64,000 nucleotides of DNA from Ilyomonas limi (GTDB lineage Bacteria > Bacteroidota > Bacteroidia > Chitinophagales > Chitinophagaceae), in assembly GCF_005233845.1 (NCBI RefSeq), contig NZ_SZQL01000017.1:46853-110852 (forward strand), written 5' to 3'. Position 1 is the stretch's first letter; each line of letters opens with the position of its first letter. The position numbers were made by a program, and so were the translations under genes. This document shows, piece by piece, positions 17,528-26,191 of this stretch. The notes under the pieces were generated by a model. It had not been told where the DNA came from. It searched no databases and saw nothing but the letters and a program-made list of their open reading frames with translations.

Positions 17528-18001
17528 TCAAATCCAACGTCTTACGTTTGCCTTATAGTCGAGATAAGTTTTCCCAAAAGCTCTTTCCAAATACCTTTCT
17601 TCAGGCTTTATAATAAAGTGAGTAATAACGACAATGAGTAATGGAAGCAGCAGTAAGGTCCACCAGTTTCCAATCAGCAAGGCAAGACCGGTATAAACTA
17701 ATAACAGGCTCAAATACATAGGATTTCTGGTTATTGAGTAGATGCCTGTTGTCTGCAAAGAATTAGCCGGTTTTACCGTTATGAGCGTATTTTTTGTTTT
17801 TGCAAATTGGCGTAGTGCAGGTACATTAAAGCAGAGACCGATAACAATACATACGACACCGATGATAGCTGCAATGGTAGTGCGAAAGAAAGACTTGTCA
17901 ATTGGTAAAAGCTTTTGTAAGAGCAACGAAATAAGAAACATTCCTATATACACCAACGGCGGAGGAACATAAACGCCAGGGCTGTCTTTTGTGTTTGACA
18001 T
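17528..18001 (-). CDS. Isoprenylcysteine carboxyl methyltransferase (ICMT/PEMT)-like membrane protein
   Basis: A small integral membrane methyltransferase of the ICMT/phospholipid methyltransferase superfamily with about four helices. The SAM-binding region is recognisable as I-T-R-N-P-M-Y-L-S near residues 89-97, and the C-terminal E-E-R-Y-L, Y-L-D-Y and V-R-R-W pieces are typical. The substrate is unknown; bacteria do not carry prenylated CaaX proteins, so a lipid or small molecule is more likely. The gene stands alone. The minus-strand octamer TATCTTTA at 18021-18028 is a near-match promoter. Confidence 0.83.
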   Translation of the reverse strand: MSNTKDSPGVYVPPPLVYIGMFLISLLLQKLLPIDKSFFRTTIAAIIGVVCIVIGLCFNVPALRQFAKTKNTLITVKPANSLQTTGIYSITRNPMYLSLLLVYTGLALLIGNWWTLLLLPLLIVVITHFIIKPEERYLERAFGKTYLDYKANVRRWI

Positions 18002-18244
18002 ACTACCTACATTTATAAACTAAAGATACTTTTTATTTAATATTGTCTCTTCTTCTGCGTGATAATTATTGCCAATATATAATAAGTTATAAAAGTAATT
18101 GTGGCGAAAAGAAAAAGGCATACCAGAGATTTGCTTTTTACCTTTTACGTTTGCGTTTCGCAATACTTCCAAAGAGGTGGTTATGAGCAAAATGCATTAC
18201 GCGCAGCGCTATTGAAAATGGTATAATTAATTTCTTTTCTGCTT

Positions 18245-18847
18245 TTAAATACCAGTGAGTATTTCTTCAACCGCTTTTATCCCCATGCTCAACCGCTGTT
18301 CATAATCGCCGCTCACTTCTGCCCAGGGCACGTTTTGGTTAATCAGAATATCGCGGTAAATATGGAATAGTTCTATGCGTGTTTGCTCATCGGGATACTC
18401 GCGCAGCTCATCCTTTACCCAGGCAATATCGGGTTTGCACAAGAGATATAAATCATACTTGCGCTGTACAATTTCATCCAGGATAAACTGGTGGCATTTA
18501 CCAAACACATATTCGCACCATACTTTCATTACATATAGGTCGGTGTCAATAAAGAGTAAAGGGGAAGCAATGGTTGTGTGATGTACGATGTGAGATGTAC
18601 GATGTGAGATGTTGTTATTTATTTCGCCTTGTACCACTTTTTTTTCCGCTTCCTCTTGCAGCAGCAATTGTCCTCTTGCTATAGTGAGCAAATCTTCATA
18701 GGTATAATCGGTACCGTTGTTGAGCAAATATTCCCGAGCATATTCAGCACACCAGATTGTGCCGTAATGTGCAGCCAGCAGTTGGCACAACATACTTTTG
18801 CCCGTGCTCTCGGGGCCAATCACTACTATTTTTTTAATCGCTTGCAT
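18245..18847 (-). CDS. NadR-like ribosylnicotinamide kinase ATPase with an expanded loop
   Basis: The protein matches the C-terminal kinase domain of NadR, which phosphorylates nicotinamide riboside to NMN. The P-loop is G-P-E-S-T-G-K-S near the N-terminus. A-E-Y-A-R-E-Y follows, then L-F-I-D-T-D-L-Y-V and Y-D-L-Y-L-L-C. No adenylyltransferase domain is present. Its gene overlaps the end of pnuC, so uptake and phosphorylation are coupled. Between E-K-K-V-V-Q-G-E and the D-T-D strand is a low-complexity insertion rich in His and Ser, encoded by a tandem 14-bp repeat. I start at the ATG at 18847; one at 18859 is also in frame. Confidence 0.85.
   Translation of the reverse strand: MQAIKKIVVIGPESTGKSMLCQLLAAHYGTIWCAEYAREYLLNNGTDYTYEDLLTIARGQLLLQEEAEKKVVQGEINNNISHRTSHIVHHTTIASPLLFIDTDLYVMKVWCEYVFGKCHQFILDEIVQRKYDLYLLCKPDIAWVKDELREYPDEQTRIELFHIYRDILINQNVPWAEVSGDYEQRLSMGIKAVEEILTGI
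18581..18608. repeat. Tandem 14-bp repeat inside the NadR-like gene
   Basis: Two perfect copies of ATGTACGATGTGAG (18581-18594, 18595-18608) are flanked by partial copies. They encode the His/Ser-rich stretch on the minus strand without breaking the frame. Confidence 0.85.
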
Positions 18848-19484
18848 ACAACAATCCATCGGTTTTCCCTCCGCTTACTCTTCGCGTCCACGACAGCAAC
18901 CCCATTACTGCCAGCACCAGCAAAACAATATACTGCACCGAGGTAAACACATAGCCTTTTATAAAATACAAGGGTATAGATGCAACGTTGGTAGCTATCC
19001 ACCACCAGCTTTCTACCTTCTTTTTTGCCATCAGCCACATGCCGGTATAGGCGGTAGCAGAGGCAAACGCATCGGCATAAGGAACAGTGTTGGAGTAAAA
19101 AACCTGCTTTAAATAAGTAAGCGCTGCAAAGATGCCAATATAAAATGTAGCAAAAAACAGCAACTGATACAACCATTCTTTGGCACTGCTGTAGGTAATT
19201 TGCAATACCGTTTGATGCCGTTCATCTTTTTTTGCCCATAATACCCATCCATAAATACTCATGATGGTGTAATACAGGTTAACGCTTGCCTCGCCAAATA
19301 AGCTGCCTTTCAAACTGATATATACATAAATAATAGTATTGATAAGCCCTACCGGGTACACCAGTATATTTTCTTTACGCGAAAACCATACACTTGCAAT
19401 GCCTGCCGCAACGCCTGTAAACTCCAGCAGGCTGGTGTCCTTCAGGTTTTGTATACATTCATTCCATATCTCCTGTGCGCTCAT
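18834..19484 (-). CDS. pnuC: PnuC-family nicotinamide riboside transporter
   Basis: PnuC proteins are seven-helix channels of the SWEET-like fold that admit nicotinamide riboside, which is then trapped by phosphorylation. Typical features are G-V-A-A-G-I-A-S-V-W-F near residue 24, N-I-L-V-Y-P-V-G-L-I-N near 39, a Y-G-W-V-L-W helix, and late W-W-W-I-A-T-N-V-A-S-I-P-L-Y. The length of 216 is normal. The stop overlaps the NadR-like kinase start by 14 to 26 bases. This pairing makes a riboside specificity more likely than thiamine. Confidence 0.92.
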   Translation of the reverse strand: MSAQEIWNECIQNLKDTSLLEFTGVAAGIASVWFSRKENILVYPVGLINTIIYVYISLKGSLFGEASVNLYYTIMSIYGWVLWAKKDERHQTVLQITYSSAKEWLYQLLFFATFYIGIFAALTYLKQVFYSNTVPYADAFASATAYTGMWLMAKKKVESWWWIATNVASIPLYFIKGYVFTSVQYIVLLVLAVMGLLSWTRRVSGGKTDGLLYASD

Positions 19485-19703
19485 GGCGTGAAGATACAGT
19501 TGGCGATGGAGTTATATTCGGGCACAGGGAGAAATAAGTAAGCTTTTAAAAGTAAATTGGAACAATCCAGTACGTACTTTTATAAATTCAATCCATTCAA
19601 AAACAAACAGCAATTCTACCGGCAACCATTCAGCAACGAACTGTCAATTTTTACTAACTTGGTGTAAATGTTGGTAAATAAGAAAAACTAAAGCGCTGTT
19701 CTT

Positions 19704-20837
19704 ATGATGCAAACCACTCCCTTTATTGTTCGTCTCAGTCATACGTTGCTGAGTATAGGGCTGATTATACTATTTATGTACATTGCCAAAAGCGTGTTGG
19801 TGCCGCTCATTTTTGCTTCCCTCCTGTGCATTGTATTAATGGTGCCGTGCGATTATATGGAGCGGCATCGCATGCCACGAAGTATAGCCGCTATTATTTG
19901 TTTGGTATTAGCTATTACGGTAGTGTTTACCATATTCTATTTTATCTCTTCGCAAATCATCAACTTTCGCGATGATTTGCCCAAATTGGGTCAGCAGCTT
20001 TTTGATGGTATTCATAAGCTGCAGTTGTGGATACAACAACAATTTCATCTGCGTGCATCGGTAGTAAAAAATTATTTGAATAGCGCCACATCCAATACGT
20101 TGGCGCATACTTCTGCCCTGCTAGGCACCACTTTTTCTACCGTAGGTTCTACCCTTATTTATCTGGTGCTTATACCCATTTATACTTTTTTACTGCTGTT
20201 GTATCGCAATATGATTGTAAGTTTTTTACTTAAAAGCTTTAGTGAACAACACTCGCCGGTGGTGCATACGATTTTAAACAAAACCAAAGCAGTAATAAAA
20301 GGCTATATTGTTGGGTTGGGTATAGAAATGCTGATTGTTGCTACCATGATATTTGTAGGTTTTACGGTGTTGGGTGTAAAATATGCCTTGCTGCTGGCAA
20401 TGATTGTAGCGGTATTAAACCTTATCCCCTATCTGGGTATTTTTACGGCACTCCTGTTAAGTGTGCTTATTACATTTACCACCAATGCTGCCGGAACCGT
20501 GCTGGGGGTAGCTATTGTGGTGGTGTGCACGCATTTGATAGACAGCAATTTTTTATTGCCTAAAGTAGTGGGTAGCAAAGTAAAAATAAATGCACTGGTA
20601 ACTATACTGGGCGTTATACTTGGCGAACATTTATGGGGTATTTCAGGAATGTTTTTAGCCATTCCTGTTATTGCATTGCTTAAAGTAGTATTTGATAGTG
20701 TGGATACTCTGAATGCATGGGGCTTTATTTTGGGCGATGAAGTAGTGATTTCCACGCCCGGAAAAAAGATTTTTAGTGTGAAGAAAAAGGTTATTAAACC
20801 GGCGGATACAAGCACCGTGGAGCAATTGGAAGAGTGA
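19704..20837 (+). CDS. AI-2E family permease-like membrane protein
   Basis: This belongs to the AI-2E (PerM/YdiK/TqsA) family of eight-helix membrane proteins. Members have been linked to autoinducer-2 export and Na+/H+ exchange, so a precise substrate cannot be given. Visible signs are an N-terminal pair of helices, a long amphipathic section near residues 85-140, I-P-I-Y-T-F-L-L-L-L-Y-R, and the C-terminal N-L-I-P-Y-L-G-I-F and L-L-P-K-V-V-G blocks. Length is 377 residues. It is divergent from pnuC across a 219-base gap. The near-match TAACTTGG at 19658-19665 is a weak promoter candidate. Confidence 0.88.
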   Translation: MMQTTPFIVRLSHTLLSIGLIILFMYIAKSVLVPLIFASLLCIVLMVPCDYMERHRMPRSIAAIICLVLAITVVFTIFYFISSQIINFRDDLPKLGQQLFDGIHKLQLWIQQQFHLRASVVKNYLNSATSNTLAHTSALLGTTFSTVGSTLIYLVLIPIYTFLLLLYRNMIVSFLLKSFSEQHSPVVHTILNKTKAVIKGYIVGLGIEMLIVATMIFVGFTVLGVKYALLLAMIVAVLNLIPYLGIFTALLLSVLITFTTNAAGTVLGVAIVVVCTHLIDSNFLLPKVVGSKVKINALVTILGVILGEHLWGISGMFLAIPVIALLKVVFDSVDTLNAWGFILGDEVVISTPGKKIFSVKKKVIKPADTSTVEQLEE

Positions 20838-20881
20838 TTCTTTTATTACGAAGGCAGAAAGATACAAAGGTTTATAAAAGT

Positions 20882-21040
20882 TCGTCAATGCGAGCGCAGC
20901 AATCTGTGAAAGATAGTACGATCAACATAAGCCATCCAGGTTATTTAACCATACAGATTAGATTATTACAAAGCCCCAACTAAGTCATCTGCATTGATTT
21001 AAAACATGCCGCAGATTGCCTCGCTGTGCTCGCATTGACT
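20882..21040. repeat. Long palindromic dispersed element, copy B
   Basis: Left end TCGTCAATGCGAGCGCAG with inner CAATCTGTGAAA; right end GCAGATTGCCTCGCTGTGCT in inverted form. The left arm contains TACGATCAACATAAGCCAT, identical over 19 bases to the inverted core of copy C. It separates the AI-2E and Gfo/Idh/MocA genes. Confidence 0.85.
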
Positions 21041-21139
21041 ATGATGTTGCACTTTCCAATGTACATTTTGCTTTCGAACACTTCTGCTAAATAAAATACT
21101 TTATACATCTTTGTGCCTTCGCGGCTAAAAAATGCATCT

Positions 21140-22201
21140 ATGAACAAAACCATACAAGTAGGTATTGCAGGCTTTGGAATAGCATCCAAAGTATTCCATG
21201 CACCCTTTTTAAAAGTATCGCCACACTACGAAGTAGTAGCCGTACTGGAGCGCCATCGTGAAGAATCCAAAGCGCTTTTTCCAAACGCGCAAATTGTGCG
21301 CAGCTTTGAAGAACTGCTGCAAACCAACGCCGATTTGATTGTGATTGGTACGCCTAATGAAACGCATTACCCGTATGCAAAACAATGTTTATTAGCCGGC
21401 AAGGCAGTGGTGGTGGATAAACCTTTTACCATCCGCAGTACAGAAGCAATGGAACTCGCTGCACTGTCAAAACAAACCGGCACATTACTTACTGTTTATC
21501 AAAACCGCCGGTATGTTGCCGATTATAGAACGATACAGCAAATATTGCAGCAGCAATTGCTAGGTGAAGTACATACATTTGAAGGCAATTACTTCCGCTA
21601 TCGTGCCGAAGCAAAACCCAATGCCTGGCGCGAAAAACCCGAGCCGGGCAGCGGTATTTTATACGATTTGGGGCCGCATTTAATTGACCAGTGTTTGTGT
21701 TTGTTTGGCATACCCAAATTCATTACTGCCGATGTGCGGTTGCAACGTCCGCACGCAAAAGCCGATGATGCTTTTACAGTGGTGTTGGATTATGGTTTTT
21801 TACAGGCAACATTAAGAGCGGGCATGCTGGTACGAGAGCACGGGCCACACTATATTATTCACGGCACCAAAGGCTCGTTTATCAAATATGGCGACGATCC
21901 ACAGGAAGCAAAACTAAAGGCGGGTGAAATGCCCTCAGAAACGTTGGGTATAGAATCTGAGGAATTTTATGGACTGCTGCACACCGAAATAAATGGAGCA
22001 ATAGTGAAAGAATATGTGCCTTCGCAACAGGGGAATTTCGGTTTGTTTTACGAATATTTATACCAAACCATTGCCAACGGCGCACCACTTAAAACAACAC
22101 CTTGGCAAGCATACAATACGATAAAGCTGATAGAACTGGCTTTTGAAAGCAGTAAAAAAAGATGCACGTTGCCGGTGGAAGGATTGATGGATGCTTATTG
22201 A
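21140..22201 (+). CDS. Gfo/Idh/MocA family oxidoreductase, second copy
   Basis: This NAD(P)-dependent dehydrogenase has G-I-A-G-F-G-I-A-S near residue 8 as its Rossmann loop and V-D-K-P-F-T in place of the usual E-K-P. It resembles the YdgJ/IolW scyllo-inositol dehydrogenase branch, with Y-Q-N-R-R, S-G-I-L-Y-D-L-G-P-H-L-I-D and a C-terminal Y-Q-T-I-A-N-G. The substrate is not certain. I start at the ATG at 21140; the longer frame from 21113 begins inside a promoter-like CATCTTTG region. It differs clearly from the 3509 gene and lies between repeat copies B and C. Confidence 0.88.
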   Translation: MNKTIQVGIAGFGIASKVFHAPFLKVSPHYEVVAVLERHREESKALFPNAQIVRSFEELLQTNADLIVIGTPNETHYPYAKQCLLAGKAVVVDKPFTIRSTEAMELAALSKQTGTLLTVYQNRRYVADYRTIQQILQQQLLGEVHTFEGNYFRYRAEAKPNAWREKPEPGSGILYDLGPHLIDQCLCLFGIPKFITADVRLQRPHAKADDAFTVVLDYGFLQATLRAGMLVREHGPHYIIHGTKGSFIKYGDDPQEAKLKAGEMPSETLGIESEEFYGLLHTEINGAIVKEYVPSQQGNFGLFYEYLYQTIANGAPLKTTPWQAYNTIKLIELAFESSKKRCTLPVEGLMDAY

Positions 22202-22203
22202 TC

Positions 22204-22232
22204 GATTGTAAGAACAATCTATTTTCTTTTTG
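22204..22232 (+). terminator. Weak intrinsic terminator
   Basis: GATTGT-AAGA-ACAATC forms a 6-bp stem directly after the oxidoreductase stop, followed by TATTTTCTTTTT. Confidence 0.6.
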
Positions 22233-22327
22233 AACCACTAAGACACAAAGAGCACAAAGGTTCACAGAGAATCCTGTATAGAAAATACTTTGTGTGTCTT
22301 CTTACCTTAATGCCTTTGTGGTTTAAA
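22232..22327. repeat. Imperfect palindromic repeat of CACTAAGACACAAAG type
   Basis: The left arm GAACCACTAAGACACAAAG (22232-22250) pairs imperfectly with the right arm CTTTGTGTGTCTT...CTTTGTGGTTTAAA (22288-22327). It lies only 43 bases from element C and is built on a different motif, so two repeat families are stacked here. Confidence 0.7.
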
Positions 22328-22370
22328 CAAGATAGCGTATCCAGCTTTTTATTTGAAAGCAGCGCAATTA

Positions 22371-22524
22371 TCGTCATTGCGACTGCGAGGTACAAAGCAA
22401 TCCGTAGATTATAATAAAACCATCATTGATGGCTTACTTTAAATTGTATAGAGTTTCACTTCTAATGGCTTATGTTGATCGTAATAAATTTCACAGATTG
22501 CTTCGCTCCGCTCGCAATAACGAT
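22371..22524. repeat. Long palindromic dispersed element, copy C (inverted relative to B)
   Basis: Left end TCGTCATTGCGACTGCGAGG, right end ATTGCTTCGCTCCGCTCGCA leading to ATAACGA. The core ATGGCTTATGTTGATCGTA at 22464-22482 is the exact reverse complement of the copy B core, so the element is inserted in the opposite orientation. It lies just upstream of the GH35 gene. Confidence 0.85.
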
Positions 22525-22562
22525 AAAGGCTTCAAACACTTGTGGACTTATTCCATAAAACA

Positions 22563-24377
22563 ATGATCATGAAATATATTATTGCATTTCTTCTTTGCTG
22601 TTGCTTTTTCCAGCCTACACTTTTTGCGCAGCAGAAACACAGCTTTGCATTGGGCAAAGAAGATTTTCTGCTGGACGGAAAACCTTTCCAGATGATCAGC
22701 GGCGAAATGCACCCGGCGCGCATACCAAAGCAGTACTGGCGGCAGCGCATACAAATGGCAAAAGCGATGGGCTGCAACACCATTGCGGTATATGTTTTTT
22801 GGAATTATTTGGAACAAACACCCGGTGTTTTTGACTTTACCAGTGATAACAGAAACATAGCGGAGTTTATAAAATTATGTCAGCAGGAAGGCATGTGGGT
22901 ATTACTGCGTCCCGGACCGTATGTGTGTGCTGAATGGGATTTTGGCGGATTGCCTGCCTGGCTGCTACAAAAACCCGACATTAAAGTACGCTGCATGGAT
23001 AGCACGTATATGAAAGCCGTAACAAACTACATAAACAGGCTGAGCAAAGAAGTAGCGCCACTGCAATGCACCAATGGCGGACCAATACTGATGGTGCAAA
23101 TAGAAAATGAATACGGCAGCTACGGCAACGACAAAATCTATCTGGAAGCATTGAGAAAACTATGGCTGTCAAACGGTATCAATGTGCCATTTTATACGGC
23201 TGATGGACCTACAGATTTTATGCTGGAAGCAGGCAACATAGATAGTGCTGCAATAGGACTTGACAGCGGCGGCAGCGATGCAGATTTTGCTACCGCAAAA
23301 AAACATAATCCGGATGTTCCGGTTTTTAGCAGTGAAACTTATCCCGGCTGGCTTACCCATTGGAAAGAAGCGTGGCAACATACCGATACAGCTTCGCTAT
23401 TAAAAGAAGTGAAGTATTTATTAGACCATAAAAAATCGTTCAACCTGTATGTGGTGCATGGCGGCACTAATTTTGGCTATTGGGCAGGTGCCAATGCCTT
23501 TTCTCCTACGCAATATCAGCCCGATGTAACCAGCTACGATTACGATGCACCTATTAATGAAATGGGACAGGCTACGCCAAAATATTTTGCTATCCGCAAG
23601 CTTCTTAAACAATATGTGTCATATCCAATACCGGATGTTCCAAAGCAGCCGGAAGCTATAAAGGTTGCTCCTTTTACCTTACAGCCTTTTACGAGTATCT
23701 GGCAACATTTGCCTACACCTGTTCATTCGCCACAGCCTGTACCAATGGAAAGTTTACATCAAAACAGCGGCTTTGTATTGTACAGCACTACCTTAATCGG
23801 GCACAAAAGCGGCAAGCTGACCATTACCGAACCGCGCGATTTTGCCTTGGTGTTTCTGGATGGAAAATTTATTGATACGGTATATAGAGATGGTGGTAAA
23901 TGGACGATTGAACTGCCTAAAACAAATAGCAAAAACCCCAAGCTGGATATACTCGTTGAAGCAATGGGACACATCAACTTTGCGCAATACATGATAGACC
24001 GGAAAGGCATTACAGACAGGGTAACGTTAAATGGCATGACGCTGATGAACTGGAACATTTATAGCCTGCCTATGGATGAACAATTTATACAGCATCTGCA
24101 ACCAACCGCTTCAACAGATACAGCAAGAAATAGCATCTTTTTCAAAGGCAGCTTTAGCATTGATACGCCTGCAGATACTTATCTGGATATGCAACATTTT
24201 AAAAAGGGTATTGTTTGGGTAAACGGACATAATCTCGGACGTTACTGGAATGTAGGCCCGCAGTTTAAATTTTATTGTCCTTCTAACTGGCTGAAAAAAG
24301 GCAGTAACGAGGTAATTGTTTTTGATATGCACCAAACAGAAGCAGCACAAATAGAAGGTGTAAAAAGTTTGTATTAA
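22563..24377 (+). CDS. Secreted GH35 beta-galactosidase
   Basis: GH35 retaining enzymes remove terminal beta-galactose from polysaccharides and glycans. A signal peptide spans about residues 1-22, ending F-A-Q-Q. The catalytic barrel has L-D-G-K-P-F-Q-M-I-S-G-E-M-H near the start. The acid/base is in I-E-N-E183-Y-G-S-Y-G and the nucleophile in F-S-S-E258-T-Y-P-G-W. C-terminal beta-sandwich domains include G-R-Y-W-N-V-G-P-Q. The length is normal for bacterial GH35. I use the ATG at 22563; 22569 and a GTG at 22542 are in frame. It is monocistronic. Confidence 0.92.
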   Translation: MIMKYIIAFLLCCCFFQPTLFAQQKHSFALGKEDFLLDGKPFQMISGEMHPARIPKQYWRQRIQMAKAMGCNTIAVYVFWNYLEQTPGVFDFTSDNRNIAEFIKLCQQEGMWVLLRPGPYVCAEWDFGGLPAWLLQKPDIKVRCMDSTYMKAVTNYINRLSKEVAPLQCTNGGPILMVQIENEYGSYGNDKIYLEALRKLWLSNGINVPFYTADGPTDFMLEAGNIDSAAIGLDSGGSDADFATAKKHNPDVPVFSSETYPGWLTHWKEAWQHTDTASLLKEVKYLLDHKKSFNLYVVHGGTNFGYWAGANAFSPTQYQPDVTSYDYDAPINEMGQATPKYFAIRKLLKQYVSYPIPDVPKQPEAIKVAPFTLQPFTSIWQHLPTPVHSPQPVPMESLHQNSGFVLYSTTLIGHKSGKLTITEPRDFALVFLDGKFIDTVYRDGGKWTIELPKTNSKNPKLDILVEAMGHINFAQYMIDRKGITDRVTLNGMTLMNWNIYSLPMDEQFIQHLQPTASTDTARNSIFFKGSFSIDTPADTYLDMQHFKKGIVWVNGHNLGRYWNVGPQFKFYCPSNWLKKGSNEVIVFDMHQTEAAQIEGVKSLY

Positions 24378-24499
24378 AATAAATGCCGAAGCATTTTTAT
24401 AGGACGATAAACAAGAACTTCATAATAATTAGTTTATTCATTCTATTCAATAGCATTATAACATTTACAATTACTTTGTGCAGTGCTATTTATTAAGAG

Positions 24500-24532
24500 C
24501 AAAAAAATTCCATTATTATTTATGATGGAATT
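24500..24532 (-). terminator. Intrinsic terminator of the outer-membrane protein gene
   Basis: AATTCCAT (24506-24513) pairs with ATGGAATT (24525-24532). Read on the minus strand, the stem is followed by seven T, about 50 bases after the stop of the gene at 24579. A small AAATGC-CGAA-GCATTT hairpin at 24381-24396 may serve the convergent GH35 gene. Confidence 0.75.
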
Positions 24533-24578
24533 ATAGGAAGAAAATAAAAATTAAATACTAAACAGTTGTGTTTTCACT

Positions 24579-26117
24579 CTACAGTTTAAAACCAACCGTC
24601 AGTATCACATTATTCTGATTGTTTTTATACGATGCAAAAGTGTTGGCTTTATCCTGTAAGCGATAGGGGAAATCTACATTTTTATTCATTACATACGCGT
24701 AGCCTAAATCAATAAAAATCCCCTTGTTTCTGTAACCCAAACCGCCGCCTAATTGCGTGATATTGGAAGATAAGTCGCTGTTTTTGTAAGGATTGCCATA
24801 GTATGCGCCCCCCAATCTTACCATCAATGTATTAAACTTCAGTTCGCCGCCCAGCCGGAAGTTAAAAGCCCCTTTATAGTTTGCCTTGATAATGCTTTTA
24901 AGCGCATCATAATAAGAATTGGAGCTGGAGGATTCGGCATCTGTTGCCGAAAAGGAACCGGAAGAATAAGTGTTATATTCTACATCAGCAGTTATAAAAC
25001 CTCGTTGCTTTGTTACGTCACTTACTTCGTTTATCACATACGAGGCACTCGCAATAAATTTCCAGGGCGAATTTGCACTATAACGCGTACTGCCAATACC
25101 ACCATCTATAAACCGTGTAGAACTGGATTGATAAGGCGCACTGCCTTCTGCATCGGTGATCATGCTGGCACTTTCTCTATCTGTTAAAATATAAAAAGAG
25201 GGTGTGTGCACTGCCAGCCCAAGCCGCACCTGACCAGCGGGTTTGTAAATAAGACCTATTTTACCATTTAAGCCGGCACCATTAGTAGTCAGTTTATCAT
25301 TCCACTCCGAGTAGTTAAAGCCATTATTTGTATTATCCGTTGCATCCGACTCTCTGAAAAAAGTATTGCGGGTATAGCTTACAATAGGAATACCAATTGA
25401 AAGCCCCCAATAAAATTTATCATTGGTGTTAGCAGCATATCCCAAAGCTATCTCATAAATGCCGCCGCTTGTTTTAATGGTTTTTTCCTGGTTGAGTGCG
25501 CCGCCGTTTTGCAGGATAAATTCAGGATAACCTTTTATAATACTACCATTATTAAATGTATCAATCAGGTACGTATCAATAGCCAGCGAGGAGCCAAAAG
25601 CAAAAGACGGATCATTCAATACTGCATCGAAATTGGAATAGCCACTGCGCGCCACTTCTTCGCTAAACTGTTCCGAGTAGCTGCTGTAGTCATTCAATCC
25701 TTTATAAGTAAGCGTATTATTAAAATTAGCCGTTTGACTTATACCAATGCTAAATGCCTCACTTCTGTTGCGACTGTATGGGCTGCCATTACCAAATACA
25801 GCGCCTGTAGTACCGAGGTTAAAACCCGTTTTATTGCTTTGAAAACTGGTGCCGCGAAAATCTGCCTTGTTGTTGTTGAATCTAAACCCTGGACTTATAA
25901 CAATTTCCGATGTTCTATACATACCCAGCCCCGCAGGATTTACGTACATGGCACTTATATCGCCCCCCAGCGAACCCATGGCACCGCCAATGGCAATGCT
26001 GCGGGCAGTACCTTGCTGCTGAAAATAGCTGTAGCGTAAAACATCTTCGGGCAATTGGGCATAAGAAACTATGGCTGCCACAAAAAGCAGCATAGCCGTA
26101 AATAAACACTTTTTCAT
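24579..26117 (-). CDS. OmpP1/FadL-like outer-membrane protein
   Basis: This is a predicted outer-membrane beta barrel related to the OmpP1/FadL/TodX hydrophobic-compound channels. The signal peptide ends at S-Y-A-Q. The mature start has Y-S-Y-F-Q-Q-Q-G-T-A-R-S-I-A-I-G-G-A and then Y-V-N-P-A-G-L-G, the FadL N-A/P-A-G signature. The protein closes with a typical C-terminal strand (V-I-L-T-V-G-F-K-L). I start at the ATG at 26117, since the eight residues before it are not signal-like. A transported lipid is not demonstrable. It is 74 bases from the Asn/Tyr-rich lipoprotein gene upstream. Confidence 0.86.
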   Translation of the reverse strand: MKKCLFTAMLLFVAAIVSYAQLPEDVLRYSYFQQQGTARSIAIGGAMGSLGGDISAMYVNPAGLGMYRTSEIVISPGFRFNNNKADFRGTSFQSNKTGFNLGTTGAVFGNGSPYSRNRSEAFSIGISQTANFNNTLTYKGLNDYSSYSEQFSEEVARSGYSNFDAVLNDPSFAFGSSLAIDTYLIDTFNNGSIIKGYPEFILQNGGALNQEKTIKTSGGIYEIALGYAANTNDKFYWGLSIGIPIVSYTRNTFFRESDATDNTNNGFNYSEWNDKLTTNGAGLNGKIGLIYKPAGQVRLGLAVHTPSFYILTDRESASMITDAEGSAPYQSSSTRFIDGGIGSTRYSANSPWKFIASASYVINEVSDVTKQRGFITADVEYNTYSSGSFSATDAESSSSNSYYDALKSIIKANYKGAFNFRLGGELKFNTLMVRLGGAYYGNPYKNSDLSSNITQLGGGLGYRNKGIFIDLGYAYVMNKNVDFPYRLQDKANTFASYKNNQNNVILTVGFKL

Positions 26118-26191
26118 TAATGGTGTTTTTTCGTCAGTCAATTCTTTAGTTTGATATTAAACCAAAGAGTGTACAGCAACAATTGTACGCT

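Noticed and set aside
19485..19703. Riboswitch upstream of pnuC
   Set aside because: I could not recognise a TPP, NAD or other known aptamer core in this 219-base divergent gap.
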